NCBI GenBank assembly: GCA_041911695.1
Contig: JAYROM010000117.1
Coordinates: 1 to 32,523 of the forward strand
Direction of reading: 5' to 3'
Source of the DNA: Pseudaeromonas sp041911695
GTDB lineage: Bacteria > Pseudomonadota > Gammaproteobacteria > Enterobacterales > Aeromonadaceae
Length of the DNA stretch: 32,523 bases
Made by a program: the position numbers and the translations under genes. Below, one piece after another: positions 7,633 through 16,026 of this stretch; the stretch's first letter is position 1; every line of letters starts with the position of its first letter. The notes beneath the pieces were generated by a model, which saw only the letters and a list, made by a program, of their open reading frames with translations, searched no databases and was not told the origin of the DNA.

Positions 7633-8763
7633 ATGGCCGATGCCCAGGATCGTAGCGAAGCGGCGACACCCCGCCGCCTGCGCCAGGCGCGACGCAAGGG
7701 GCAGGTGGCCCGCTCGCGTGAGCTGGTGAATGCCGGGCTGATGCTGTTTGGCAGTCTGTGCCTGCATACCTGGTCACAGTCGTTCGGCAACTTCTTTGCG
7801 TCGCAGATGGCCACCCAGTTCCAGATCGATTATCAGAGTGCACACACGCCGTCGCTGATGGTCACCCGGTTGGGCCATGCGCTGGTCGACATGCTCGGCC
7901 TGCTGGTGCCGCCGTTTGGGCTGTTGGCGCTGGCACTGGTGATGCTCGGCATGTTGCCCGGTGGGCCGGTGCTGGTGTGGGACAACCTGCTGCCCAAGCC
8001 ATCGCGCCTCAATCCGCTGGCGGGCTTGGGCCGGCTGTTCTCCGCCAAAAATGCGGTCGAGGCGGGCAAGGCGCTACTCAAGGTGCTGATGGTCGGCGGC
8101 GTGCTCTGGTTGCAACTGCGCCAGAACCAGGCGCTGCTGGTCGGGCTGAGCCAGATGCCGTTTGCGCTGGCGATGCAACAGGGGCTGCAGTTGCTCTCCG
8201 GCGCCTGGTTGGGGATGGCGCTGCTGCTCGGGCTGATTGCAGTGCTGGATGTGCCCTATCAGCAGTGGCAGTTGCTCAAGGGGCTGCGTATGAGCAAGCA
8301 GGAGATCAAAGAGGAGCGACGCAGTGTTGAAGGTCGCCCGGAAGTGAAGATGCGTATTCGCCGTATGCAGGTGATGTTGTCGCGTGCCCACCTCAAACGC
8401 CGCCTGCCCAAGGCGGACGTGGTGCTGGTTAACCCGACCCACTATGCGGTGGCGGTGCGTTACGACCAGCGCAAGGCCAAGGCGCCCTATGTGGTGGCCA
8501 AGGGGATCGACGAGATGGCGCTGCGCATCCGTGAGCTGGCCGCTGAGCTGGACAAGCCGGTACTGCCGCTGCCGGAGCTGGCGCGCGCCGTCTACCACTC
8601 GACGCGGGTGGATCAGGAGATCCCGGCGTCGCTGTATAACGCGGTGGCCCAGGTATTGAGCCATGTGATGCAACTCAAAGCCTATCAGGCTGGCCGTGGC
8701 AAGGCGCCACGACCCTTGGCCAATTTGCCGGTACCGGCCCATTTATCCAAAGAAAAACAGTGA
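7633..8763 (+). CDS. flhB: Flagellar export switch protein FlhB
   Basis: FlhB controls the change from rod/hook to filament substrates. The 376-residue protein begins with the family signature DRSEAATPRRLRQARRKGQVARSRE (residues 6-30), has four membrane helices (about 35-215), and a cytoplasmic domain with the self-cleaving NPTH motif at N267-H270 (VNPTHYAVAV). KEERRSVEGRPEVK in the linker is also typical. The C-terminal tail is short. All catalytic features are intact, so substrate switching should work normally. Confidence 0.96.
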   Translation: MADAQDRSEAATPRRLRQARRKGQVARSRELVNAGLMLFGSLCLHTWSQSFGNFFASQMATQFQIDYQSAHTPSLMVTRLGHALVDMLGLLVPPFGLLALALVMLGMLPGGPVLVWDNLLPKPSRLNPLAGLGRLFSAKNAVEAGKALLKVLMVGGVLWLQLRQNQALLVGLSQMPFALAMQQGLQLLSGAWLGMALLLGLIAVLDVPYQQWQLLKGLRMSKQEIKEERRSVEGRPEVKMRIRRMQVMLSRAHLKRRLPKADVVLVNPTHYAVAVRYDQRKAKAPYVVAKGIDEMALRIRELAAELDKPVLPLPELARAVYHSTRVDQEIPASLYNAVAQVLSHVMQLKAYQAGRGKAPRPLANLPVPAHLSKEKQ

Positions 8764-8797
8764 TGCACTGCGTGACTGAAAGCAAAGAGGTAAGCCT

Positions 8798-10873
8798 GTG
8801 AACTGGCGTAGTCTGACCCAATCCTATACTGGCGTGCCGCTGCTGTTGCTGGCGGTTTTGGCCATGGTGATCCTGCCGCTGCCGGCCTGGCTGCTGGATG
8901 CGCTGTTTACCTTCAACATCGTGCTCGCCTTGCTGGTACTGCTGGTGTCGGTGTCAGCACGCCGGCCGCTGGATTTCTCACTGTTCCCGACCGTGCTGCT
9001 GATTGCCACCCTGATGCGGCTGTCACTCAACGTCGCCTCGACGCGTGTGGTATTGCTGCATGGCCAGAATGGTGCGGATGCCGCCGGTAAGGTGATCCAG
9101 TCGTTTGGCGAAGTGGTGGTCGGCGGCAACTATGTGGTCGGCCTGGTGGTGTTTGTCATCCTGATGGTGATCAACTTTGTGGTCATCACCAAGGGCGGCG
9201 AGCGTATCTCGGAAGTGTCGGCGCGCTTTACCCTGGATGCGATGCCGGGCAAACAGATGGCGATTGATGCCGATCTGAATGCTGGCCTGCTGGATCAGAA
9301 GAGTGCCAAGGCGCGGCGGCAGGAGATCGCCCGCGAGGCGGACTTCTACGGTGCGATGGACGGCGCCTCCAAGTTCGTGCGCGGTGACGCGATTGCCGGC
9401 TTGCTGGTGCTGTTGATTAACCTGCTCGGCGGGCTCGCCATCGGGATTTTCCAGTACAACATGCTGGCCGCCGAGGCGTTCCAGCGCTATGCGCTGCTGA
9501 CCATCGGTGATGGCCTGGTGGCGCAAATTCCGTCGCTGCTGATGTCGACCGCTGCCGCCATCATCGTTACCCGCGTCAACGACGAAGGGGAGATGAGCGA
9601 TCTGGTCGGTCGCCAACTGCTGGCCTCGCCGCGCGTGATGTTTACCGCCGCCGGGGTGATGCTGGTGCTCGGTCTGGTTCCGGGCATGCCGACACTGGCC
9701 TTCCTGACCTTTGCTGCCGTGCTGGCCTATGCCGGCTGGCGGTCACAACAGACCGCACTGCAGCAGGTGGCGCTGGAAGAGGCCGAAGCGCTGGTGGATC
9801 GCAAGACCGAGTCGCCGCGTGAACAGCTGGCGTGGACCGATCTGCCGTTCGTTGATCCGCTGGTGGTGGATCTCGGCTACCGGCTGGTGCGGTTGGCCGA
9901 CAAGGAGAAGGGGGCCGAGTTGCTGCAACGGGTGCGCGGGATTCGCAAAACCCTCTCCGAACAGTATGGTTTTCTGATGCCGGAGATCCGCGTCAAGGAC
10001 AACCTGCATCTCAAGGCCGATCAGTACCAGATCCGGCTGGCCGGGGTGCCGGTGGCCCAGGGGCGGGTGGAGCCGGAGAAGCTGATGGCGATCAGCAACG
10101 GGGCGGTCTACGGCAAGCTGGATGGCATCCTGACCCGTGATCCGGCCTACGACATGGAGGCGGTGTGGATTGAGCCGGACCTGCGTGCCAAGGCATTGAA
10201 CATGGGCTATTCGGTGATTGAGCCGGCCTCGGTGATTGCCACCCATGTCAGCAAGGTGATGCGCGAGAACATGGAAGAGCTGTTCGGCCATGATGAGGTG
10301 GGCAAACTGCATGAGCGACTGGTGGCGCTGGCGCCGAAGCTCTCCGAAGCCTTGATGGCCGCGCTGACCCCGATCCAGCAGCTGCGCGTGTTGCGCCAAC
10401 TGCTGCGCGAGCAGATCAGTCTGCTGGATATCCGGGCGATTGCCACCAGCATGCTGGACAGTAGCGAGGGGACCAAGGATCCGGTGGTATTGGCCGCCGA
10501 TGTGCGTTGTGTGCTGCGCCGCGCGCTGCTGCGTCAACTGATGGGTGAGCGGCCCAAGCTGGCCGCCTTTACCCTTGAGGAGCGATTGGAGCAGACCCTG
10601 CTTACTGCGCTGCGCCAGGCACAGCAACAGGGCAAGGTGGCGCTGGATGCATTCCCGATTGAGCCGCAACTGCTGTCGCAACTGCAGCAGCGCATGCCCG
10701 GCGTGCGCGATCAACTACAACGCCAAGGGGTGGCGCCGGTACTGGTCGTCATGCCGCAATTGCGTCCGTTGCTGGCCCGCTATGCGCGAACTTTTGCCCG
10801 TGGCCTGCATGTGCTCTCTTACAACGAAATTGGGGATAACGTCCAGCTAGACATCCAGGGTTCGCTTGGTTAA
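8798..10873 (+). CDS. flhA: Flagellar export apparatus protein FlhA
   Basis: FlhA forms the nonameric ring that docks chaperone-substrate complexes and uses the proton gradient. The 691-residue length is normal. The N-terminal half has about eight helices, with LMRLSLNVASTRVVLLHGQNGADAAG and the FHIPEP-family loop GERISEVSARFTLDAMPGKQMAIDADLNAG. The C-terminal cytoplasmic domain starts near residue 345 and contains PEIRVKDNLHLKADQYQI and GMPVAQG-like sequence (GVPVAQG). It starts with GTG; AAAGAGG at 8784-8790 is a good ribosome site. It is the last gene before a 484-nt non-coding gap. Confidence 0.96.
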   Translation: MNWRSLTQSYTGVPLLLLAVLAMVILPLPAWLLDALFTFNIVLALLVLLVSVSARRPLDFSLFPTVLLIATLMRLSLNVASTRVVLLHGQNGADAAGKVIQSFGEVVVGGNYVVGLVVFVILMVINFVVITKGGERISEVSARFTLDAMPGKQMAIDADLNAGLLDQKSAKARRQEIAREADFYGAMDGASKFVRGDAIAGLLVLLINLLGGLAIGIFQYNMLAAEAFQRYALLTIGDGLVAQIPSLLMSTAAAIIVTRVNDEGEMSDLVGRQLLASPRVMFTAAGVMLVLGLVPGMPTLAFLTFAAVLAYAGWRSQQTALQQVALEEAEALVDRKTESPREQLAWTDLPFVDPLVVDLGYRLVRLADKEKGAELLQRVRGIRKTLSEQYGFLMPEIRVKDNLHLKADQYQIRLAGVPVAQGRVEPEKLMAISNGAVYGKLDGILTRDPAYDMEAVWIEPDLRAKALNMGYSVIEPASVIATHVSKVMRENMEELFGHDEVGKLHERLVALAPKLSEALMAALTPIQQLRVLRQLLREQISLLDIRAIATSMLDSSEGTKDPVVLAADVRCVLRRALLRQLMGERPKLAAFTLEERLEQTLLTALRQAQQQGKVALDAFPIEPQLLSQLQQRMPGVRDQLQRQGVAPVLVVMPQLRPLLARYARTFARGLHVLSYNEIGDNVQLDIQGSLG

Positions 10874-11056
10874 TTGTGTAAATAAACAACGGTATTGGAT
10901 TTATTTGATCTGAGATCGTCATTTTTGTGTAAGTTTACGAAAATATCTTTTAAATTCGCATATTTTTTAAAAATACTTAATGATAACTTAACGTTATATT
11001 ACACCATTCAGTCTTATTTTATTTAAGAAAACCACTACCATGCGTCAGCGTGGGTA
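10874..11056 (+). promoter_or_regulatory. AT-rich leader/promoter region upstream of the lafK riboswitch
   Basis: The 484-nt gap between flhA and lafK has two parts. This first part, especially 10880-11035, is far richer in A and T than the surrounding coding DNA, with long A/T runs and a small inverted repeat (ATAAC near 10984, GTTAT near 10994). It must carry the promoter for the riboswitch-lafK transcript, but I could not choose one -35/-10 pair, and I see no sigma-54 (GG-N10-GC) element. AT-rich islands like this are typical binding sites for H-NS-type silencers; that is inference. No Rho-independent terminator for flhA is visible. Confidence 0.5.
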
Positions 11057-11086
11057 AAAGGCGGTCATTTATTGCCTTTGTGGTGG

Positions 11087-11175
11087 ATGATAACAGGGCA
11101 AACTGCGCCGAAAGGGCAGGACGCAAAGCCTCCGGTCTACCACTCCGTTTGGAGTCATGATAGCGGGGTTGCCAG
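11087..11175 (+). ncRNA. Cyclic di-GMP-I (GEMM-I) riboswitch aptamer upstream of lafK
   Basis: The conserved core of the GEMM-I aptamer is present in order: CAGGGCAAAC (11094-11103); a hairpin capped by a GAAA tetraloop (CTGCGCC / GAAA / GGGCAG, 11103-11119); GGACGCAAAGCCTCCGG (11119-11135); a hairpin ACTCC-GTTT-GGAGT (11142-11155); and ATAGCGGGGTTGCC (11160-11173). By recalled Vibrio Vc2 numbering, the ligand-contacting G20 corresponds to g11097 and the intercalating A47 to a11125. A G at position 20 fits c-di-GMP specificity rather than the A20 class that prefers cGAMP. It lies 182 nt before the lafK ATG on the same strand, leaving room for an expression platform. Confidence 0.93.
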
Positions 11176-11357
11176 ATAACACGGATATCTGTTGCCGGTA
11201 CTGTCTCCAGGCAGTGCCGTCTATTCCTTTCTGTGGTCCACTGCCGATCGGCAGTCACTGGCCGTCCCTGTAATAGCCCCATCAACGATAGATAAGCCTT
11301 GTCGGGCATAACTGTACCCGCACAAGGGGATTTGGCAGTGCCACGAGGTAGGGAAGT
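11176..11357 (+). promoter_or_regulatory. Putative expression platform of the c-di-GMP riboswitch
   Basis: Between the aptamer and the lafK ATG, the 9-mer GGCAGTGCC occurs twice (11210-11218 and 11334-11342). Both copies can pair with CACTGCC at 11239-11245, which also forms a self-palindrome with its neighbour (ACTGCCGATCGGCAGT, 11240-11255). Three competing helices are therefore possible. The last 9-mer lies just before the ribosome-binding region GAGGTAGGGAAG (11345-11356). No U-tract terminator is visible, so control of translation or Rho access is more likely than intrinsic termination. This is inference from pairing only. Confidence 0.5.
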
Positions 11358-12812
11358 ATGGCAAGGGAACAACAAGGCGCGCTGACACAGCCTGCGCGCC
11401 ATGTGTGCAGTGTGGGGGAGACGCCGCTGCGGCATGATACCTGGAAAGGGGTGTTGCAGCAGGCCGGTTGGACCGTCAGTCATCGGTCGCCGGCGGCACT
11501 GGATGCGCCGGGGGAGATGCCGGCCGTCATCGTGCTGGATGTTCAGGATGAGACGACCAGCCTGGCAGAGTGGGTTGCCCGCTACCATCAGCACTATCCC
11601 CATAGTCTGATTCTGGTACTGGTCGCCCCCCATGAGGACCAATTGGCCAGTGACGCCTTGCGCCATGGCGCCATGGATTATTTACACAAGCCGTGCAGCG
11701 TACAGCAGTTACTGCGCGCGCTGGATGACCTCTATGCCCTGTTGCAACCGCAACCGGAGATGGTGGTTTGCTCTGCGGTGGCGCGTCAGGTATTACAGCT
11801 GGCCCGCCGCGCAGCGGGCACCGACGCCTCCGTGCTGATCAGCGGTGAGTCGGGCACCGGCAAAGAGTGCCTGGCGCGCTATATTCATCGCCACTCGTTA
11901 CGTGCCGACGCCCCCTATGTGGCGGTCAACTGCGCGGCAATTCCCGAGAATATGCTCGAAGCCATGCTGTTTGGCGTGGCCAAAGGGGCCTATACCGGCG
12001 CGACGCAAAGTCAGCCGGGAAAATTTGAGCTGGCCCAGGGCGGCACCCTGCTGCTCGACGAGATTGGCGAACTCTCCCTGCCGCTGCAGGCCAAGCTGCT
12101 GCGCGTGTTGCAGGAGCGTGAAGTAGAGCGTCTGGGCAGCCATCAGCGGATTGCGCTGAATGTACGCATCATGGCGGCCAGCAATCGCGATCTGCGCGCC
12201 ATGGTCGCCGCCGGTACCTTCCGTGAGGATCTGTTCTATCGCCTGGATGTGCTGCCTCTGCGCTGGCCGGCATTGCGTGAGCGGCCGGCCGACATCCTGC
12301 CGCTGGCACAACACTTTATTGACCGTTATGCCCCGGACGGTGGTTTTCGCCTTGGTGTGGCGGCTGCCCAACAGCTGCTGGCCTGGCCGTGGCCCGGCAA
12401 TGTGCGTGAACTGGAGAATGTCATCCAGCGCGCGCTGATCCTGTGTCGGGGTCTGACCCTGCAGCCGGATGACCTGCGGTTGCCCGGCATGGCGCAGGGC
12501 GGCGCACTGAGCTTGGCCCCGGAGTATGCGCGGGTCTCTCTCAGTGCGCCGTTAGCCACCAATGTGCCCACCGGTGCGGCCACGCTGCCGGCGGCGGCAG
12601 GCACATCGGCGCAGGGGCGGGCGTCAGCCAGCGTCAATCTGCATGCCAGCAAGCGCCAGGCGGAGTACCAGTGTGTGCTCGAGACCTTGCGTCGCTTTGA
12701 TGGCCACCGTACCCGTACCGCCGAGGCGCTGGGGCTCACCACCCGCGCCTTGCGCTACAAACTCGCCGCCATGCGTGAGCAGGGCATCGATATCGACCAG
12801 TTGGTCTGTTAA
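11358..12812 (+). CDS. lafK: Sigma-54-dependent activator LafK, lateral flagella master regulator
   Basis: LafK activates early lateral flagellar promoters with sigma-54 RNA polymerase. The 484-residue protein has three parts. Residues about 13-125 resemble a receiver domain, keeping the strand IVLD61 and the DYLHKP lysine (K111) but lacking the usual acidic pair after strand one, so phosphorylation is doubtful. The AAA+ domain has Walker A GESGTGKE (from G163), the sigma-54 contact loop as GAYTGA (210-215, instead of GAFTGA), and Walker B LLLDE (D234-E235). A Fis-type helix-turn-helix lies near residues 443-480 (DGHRTRTAEALGLTTRALRYKL). It sits between flhA and fliE, the expected locus position, behind a c-di-GMP riboswitch. 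GGTAGGGAAG supports the start. Confidence 0.9.
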   Translation: MAREQQGALTQPARHVCSVGETPLRHDTWKGVLQQAGWTVSHRSPAALDAPGEMPAVIVLDVQDETTSLAEWVARYHQHYPHSLILVLVAPHEDQLASDALRHGAMDYLHKPCSVQQLLRALDDLYALLQPQPEMVVCSAVARQVLQLARRAAGTDASVLISGESGTGKECLARYIHRHSLRADAPYVAVNCAAIPENMLEAMLFGVAKGAYTGATQSQPGKFELAQGGTLLLDEIGELSLPLQAKLLRVLQEREVERLGSHQRIALNVRIMAASNRDLRAMVAAGTFREDLFYRLDVLPLRWPALRERPADILPLAQHFIDRYAPDGGFRLGVAAAQQLLAWPWPGNVRELENVIQRALILCRGLTLQPDDLRLPGMAQGGALSLAPEYARVSLSAPLATNVPTGAATLPAAAGTSAQGRASASVNLHASKRQAEYQCVLETLRRFDGHRTRTAEALGLTTRALRYKLAAMREQGIDIDQLVC

Positions 12813-12856
12813 CAACAACCATTACAACGCATGACAAGAGCAAGGGGATACAGGGT

Positions 12857-13216
12857 ATGTGGATAGCGCCCGTCAGCGCAGGCAGTGACCTGTTGGCCGA
12901 GATGCAAGCACTGACCGCCGCCGCGCAAGCGCCGGCAGCAACAGAGATTGCCCCAGCGGCCGAAGAGACCAGCACCGCCGTAAGCGGTGCGGCGCCCGCC
13001 GATTTCAGCAGTTACCTATCGGCGGCGATCGATAACGTCAATGCGCAGCAACTGGATGCCAGTGCGCGCATGCAGGCGGTGGAAGCCGGCACCAGCACCG
13101 ATCTGGTTGGCACCATGATCAGCAACCAGAAGGCCAGCCTGGGCTTCTCTGCGCTGGTCCAGGTGCGCAATAAGGTGATGAGCGGGATGGATAGCATCAT
13201 GGACATGTCGCTGTAG
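12857..13216 (+). CDS. fliE: Flagellar hook-basal body protein FliE
   Basis: FliE joins the MS ring to the proximal rod and is the first exported substrate. The 119-residue protein has an Ala-rich N-terminal half and the conserved C-terminal block: FSSYLSAAIDNVNAQQLDA, then GTSTDLVGTMISNQKASLGFSALVQVRNKVMSGMDSIMDMSL (about residues 78-119), closely matching the family. AAGGGG precedes the ATG. It lies 44 nt after lafK and 10 nt before fliF. I see no sigma-54 promoter in the short gap, so it may share the lafK transcript. Confidence 0.95.
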   Translation: MWIAPVSAGSDLLAEMQALTAAAQAPAATEIAPAAEETSTAVSGAAPADFSSYLSAAIDNVNAQQLDASARMQAVEAGTSTDLVGTMISNQKASLGFSALVQVRNKVMSGMDSIMDMSL

Positions 13217-13226
13217 GGTCTGATGG

Positions 13227-15011
13227 ATGAGTGAACGTAGCCGTAAATTGAAACTGGACGAGCGGGCCGGACAAGCCAAGCAGGCGGTTGGATCCCTGTT
13301 TGAGCGTTGGCGTGGCCAGTCACGCGACAATCGCTCCATGCTGGTGATTGCCTTGCTGGCGGCACTGGTGGCGGCCAGTATCGTGGTGATCCTGTGGACC
13401 GCCAGCCAGAGCTATGTGCCGCTGTATGGTCGTCAGGAGATGTATGACACCGCCAATATCCTCGAGTTGCTGGAAAAGGATCAGGTCCCGTTCCGCCTGG
13501 ACTCGGCCACCGGTCAGGTGCTGGTCCCGGAAAGCCAGTTGGCGCAGGTGCGTATCAAGTTGGCCGCGCATGGCGTGCGCGCGGCGATGCCCTCCGGCAT
13601 GGAGGGGCTGGATGGCAAGATTGGCCTCGGTACCAGCGAGTTTATGGAGACCATGCGCTATCGCAGTGCGTTGGAAGGCGAGCTGGCCCGCACCATTATC
13701 GGTCTGGATGGGGTGCGCAGTGCGCGGGTCCATCTGGCGATCCCGAAACGCACCCTGTTTGTCGGCCGTGAAGAGGAAAAACCGACCGCAGCCGTGATGC
13801 TGGATCTGGCCGCCGGCACCGAGCTGGCGTCGGGCCAGGTCGAGGCGATCATCAACCTGGTGGCAGGCAGTGTCAGCGGGATGAAGCCCGAAGCGGTGAC
13901 GGTGGTCGATCAGGCCGGTCGCCTGCTCAGTGCTCGTCTGCATGAGGGTGACAGTGATGGCCATCTCAGCGTGCAGCAGATCGATTACGTGCGTCGGCTG
14001 GAGGACTATATCCGCCAGCGTGCCGCCGACATGCTCTATCCGATGCTGGGCAGTGACAACTTCCGCATTCAGGTGGCGGCAGATGTCGATTTCAATCGCG
14101 TCGAGCAGACCGAAGAGGCGCTACCCGGTCAGCCGGTATTGCGCAGCGAGAGCGGTAAGCAGGATAACAGTCTGGATAAGATTGCCGCCGGCATTCCGGG
14201 CTCGCTGTCCAATCGCCCGCCGCAGACCGCCGCCGATACCGCCGCGAACAAGAAAAACGGTGCGACCCCGGCCACGGCGCAGGCCAGTACCACCCCGGAT
14301 ACCACCCGCAACGAGCGCAGTGAGTTCAAGCGCGACTATGTGACCGGCCGGGCGGTGACTCATACCCAGTTCCAGCAGGGACGCCTGCAGCGTCTGCATG
14401 TCTCGGTATTGCTCAACCAGGCGATGGCGCCGAAGGGCGGCTGGAGCAAGGCGCAGCTGGACGAGATCCATGATCTGATTGAACGAGCGGTTGGCTTTGA
14501 GTCGGACCGTGGCGATCAGATCAGCCTGACCAGCTTCCCGTTCACCGAGGCGGCGGTCGATCCGGGCAACTTTGGCGAGGCCTGGTGGCAGCATCCGTTG
14601 TTCGAGACCGGGGTGCGTTATGGTCTGGGCAGCCTGCTCTGTTTGTTGCTGTTGCTGCTCGGGATTCGGCCATTGGTGCGTCATCTGGTGGCACAGCACC
14701 GCCAGGAGACGGCGCCGGCCGACGCGGACAAGGCGCACGCCGAGCCGACATTGGCGATGGGGGCGGCCGGCGGCGCCAGTGCTGGCAACCTGCCGGCCGA
14801 GATGGACCCGAATGTGATGCGCCTGCTGGATGATGTGTTCCCGGGCGGCGGTGGCCATGATCTGCCGCCGTTGTCGGTGGATGAATTGCCGCCGGTGGGC
14901 AGTGATCTGGATGTCCAGCTCAAGCATCTGCATCTGCTGGTGGATCAGGAAACAGCACGCGTAACCGAAGTCATCAAACTGTGGGTGAATGGCCAACATG
15001 ACCGATCTTAA
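13227..15011 (+). CDS. fliF: Flagellar MS-ring protein FliF
   Basis: FliF forms the MS ring in the inner membrane, the base for rod and export gate. The 594-residue length is normal. A first membrane helix lies near residues 36-56, followed by the ring-building motifs YVPLYGRQEMYDTANILELLEKDQ and the secretin-like RSALEGELARTIIGLDGVRSARVHLAIPKRTLF. A Ser/Thr/Ala-rich linker covers about 320-365. A second helix (GSLLCLLLLLLGIRPLV) lies near 472-488, and the C-terminal tail that binds FliG follows. The 3' end overlaps fliG by 23 nt. Confidence 0.96.
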   Translation: MSERSRKLKLDERAGQAKQAVGSLFERWRGQSRDNRSMLVIALLAALVAASIVVILWTASQSYVPLYGRQEMYDTANILELLEKDQVPFRLDSATGQVLVPESQLAQVRIKLAAHGVRAAMPSGMEGLDGKIGLGTSEFMETMRYRSALEGELARTIIGLDGVRSARVHLAIPKRTLFVGREEEKPTAAVMLDLAAGTELASGQVEAIINLVAGSVSGMKPEAVTVVDQAGRLLSARLHEGDSDGHLSVQQIDYVRRLEDYIRQRAADMLYPMLGSDNFRIQVAADVDFNRVEQTEEALPGQPVLRSESGKQDNSLDKIAAGIPGSLSNRPPQTAADTAANKKNGATPATAQASTTPDTTRNERSEFKRDYVTGRAVTHTQFQQGRLQRLHVSVLLNQAMAPKGGWSKAQLDEIHDLIERAVGFESDRGDQISLTSFPFTEAAVDPGNFGEAWWQHPLFETGVRYGLGSLLCLLLLLLGIRPLVRHLVAQHRQETAPADADKAHAEPTLAMGAAGGASAGNLPAEMDPNVMRLLDDVFPGGGGHDLPPLSVDELPPVGSDLDVQLKHLHLLVDQETARVTEVIKLWVNGQHDRS

Positions 15012-16026
15012 TATCAACCAGGCGGCGGTCGACATTCATATCGACGATCTGGAAAAAGCCGCCATCCTGATGCTCAGCATGGGTGAAGAGGCGGCAGCCA
15101 AGATCTTCAAACGCCTGAACCGTGACGAGGTGCGCCGCTTGAGCGGCGCGATCGCCCGGCTGAAAAACGTCTCCACCGCCGAGGCAAAGTGGATCCTGCA
15201 GCAGTTCTTTGCCCACTATAAGAACCAGAGTGGGATCAACGGCACCTCGCGTAATTATCTGCAGCGCACGCTGGATATGGCCCTTGGCCCGCGCTTTGCG
15301 CGCAGCATGCTCGATGGTCTGTATGGCGATGAGGTCAGTCAGGAGCTGCAGTTGCTGCAGTGGGTGCCGCCCGAGGTGATTGGTCGTTTCTTTGTCAACG
15401 AGCATCCGCAGCTGCAAGCGGTGCTGCTCGCCTTCCTGCCGGCCGAGATGTCGTCGGCGGTGCTGGATGTGTTCCCGCCAGAGACCCACGATGATTTGCT
15501 GTTCCGCGTGGCCAATGTCAAAGAGATCAGCGAGGTGGTATTGCAGGAGCTGCAACGCACCATCAGCCAGTGTCTCGACTATGTCGCGGAGCAGGCCGGC
15601 ACCCAGGTGGATGGCGTGCGTCAGGTGGCGGACATCCTCAACCGTTATCGCGGCGATCGCAGCCGGATGATGGAGATGCTGCGCCAGTACGACACCGAGG
15701 TGGCGGTGGCGGTGGAGAAGAACATGTTCGACTTCGACATCCTGAAGAAACAGAACAACGAGGTGTTGCAGGCGCTGTTGCAGGAGATCCCGAGCGAATT
15801 GCTGGCCGTGGCGCTCAAGGGCACCGAAACCAGCTTCCGCAAGGCGGTACTCGGTGCCTTGCCCAAACGTATGGCGCAGGCACTGGAGACCCAGATGCAG
15901 GGACAAGGCTCGGTGTCGCTCAGCAAGGTCGAGCAGGCGCGTGGCGAGATCATGCAGCAGGTGCGCAGCCTGGTCGATCAAGGCGAGATCGAAATCCAGC
16001 TGTTTGATGAACCGGTGCTGAGCTGA
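14989..16026 (+). CDS. fliG: Flagellar rotor switch protein FliG
   Basis: FliG couples the C-ring to the stators. The 345-residue protein has the three-part armadillo layout. The N-terminal FliF-binding domain begins near KAAILMLSMGEEAAAKIFKRLNRDEVRRLS (residues 23-52). The middle domain has the EHPQ motif (NEHPQLQAVLLAFLP), and the C-terminal domain carries the charged torque helix (RKAVLGALPKRMAQAL). A second ATG at 14998 is possible; the upstream one is listed. It overlaps fliF by 23 nt and fliH by one base. Confidence 0.96.
   Translation: MANMTDLNINQAAVDIHIDDLEKAAILMLSMGEEAAAKIFKRLNRDEVRRLSGAIARLKNVSTAEAKWILQQFFAHYKNQSGINGTSRNYLQRTLDMALGPRFARSMLDGLYGDEVSQELQLLQWVPPEVIGRFFVNEHPQLQAVLLAFLPAEMSSAVLDVFPPETHDDLLFRVANVKEISEVVLQELQRTISQCLDYVAEQAGTQVDGVRQVADILNRYRGDRSRMMEMLRQYDTEVAVAVEKNMFDFDILKKQNNEVLQALLQEIPSELLAVALKGTETSFRKAVLGALPKRMAQALETQMQGQGSVSLSKVEQARGEIMQQVRSLVDQGEIEIQLFDEPVLS

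Noticed and set aside
11019..11666. 215-codon reading frame on the minus strand across the lafK leader
   Set aside because: It overlaps the riboswitch and the lafK 5' end antisense, has low-complexity composition and no recognisable domain. The conserved RNA aptamer on the other strand explains this sequence.
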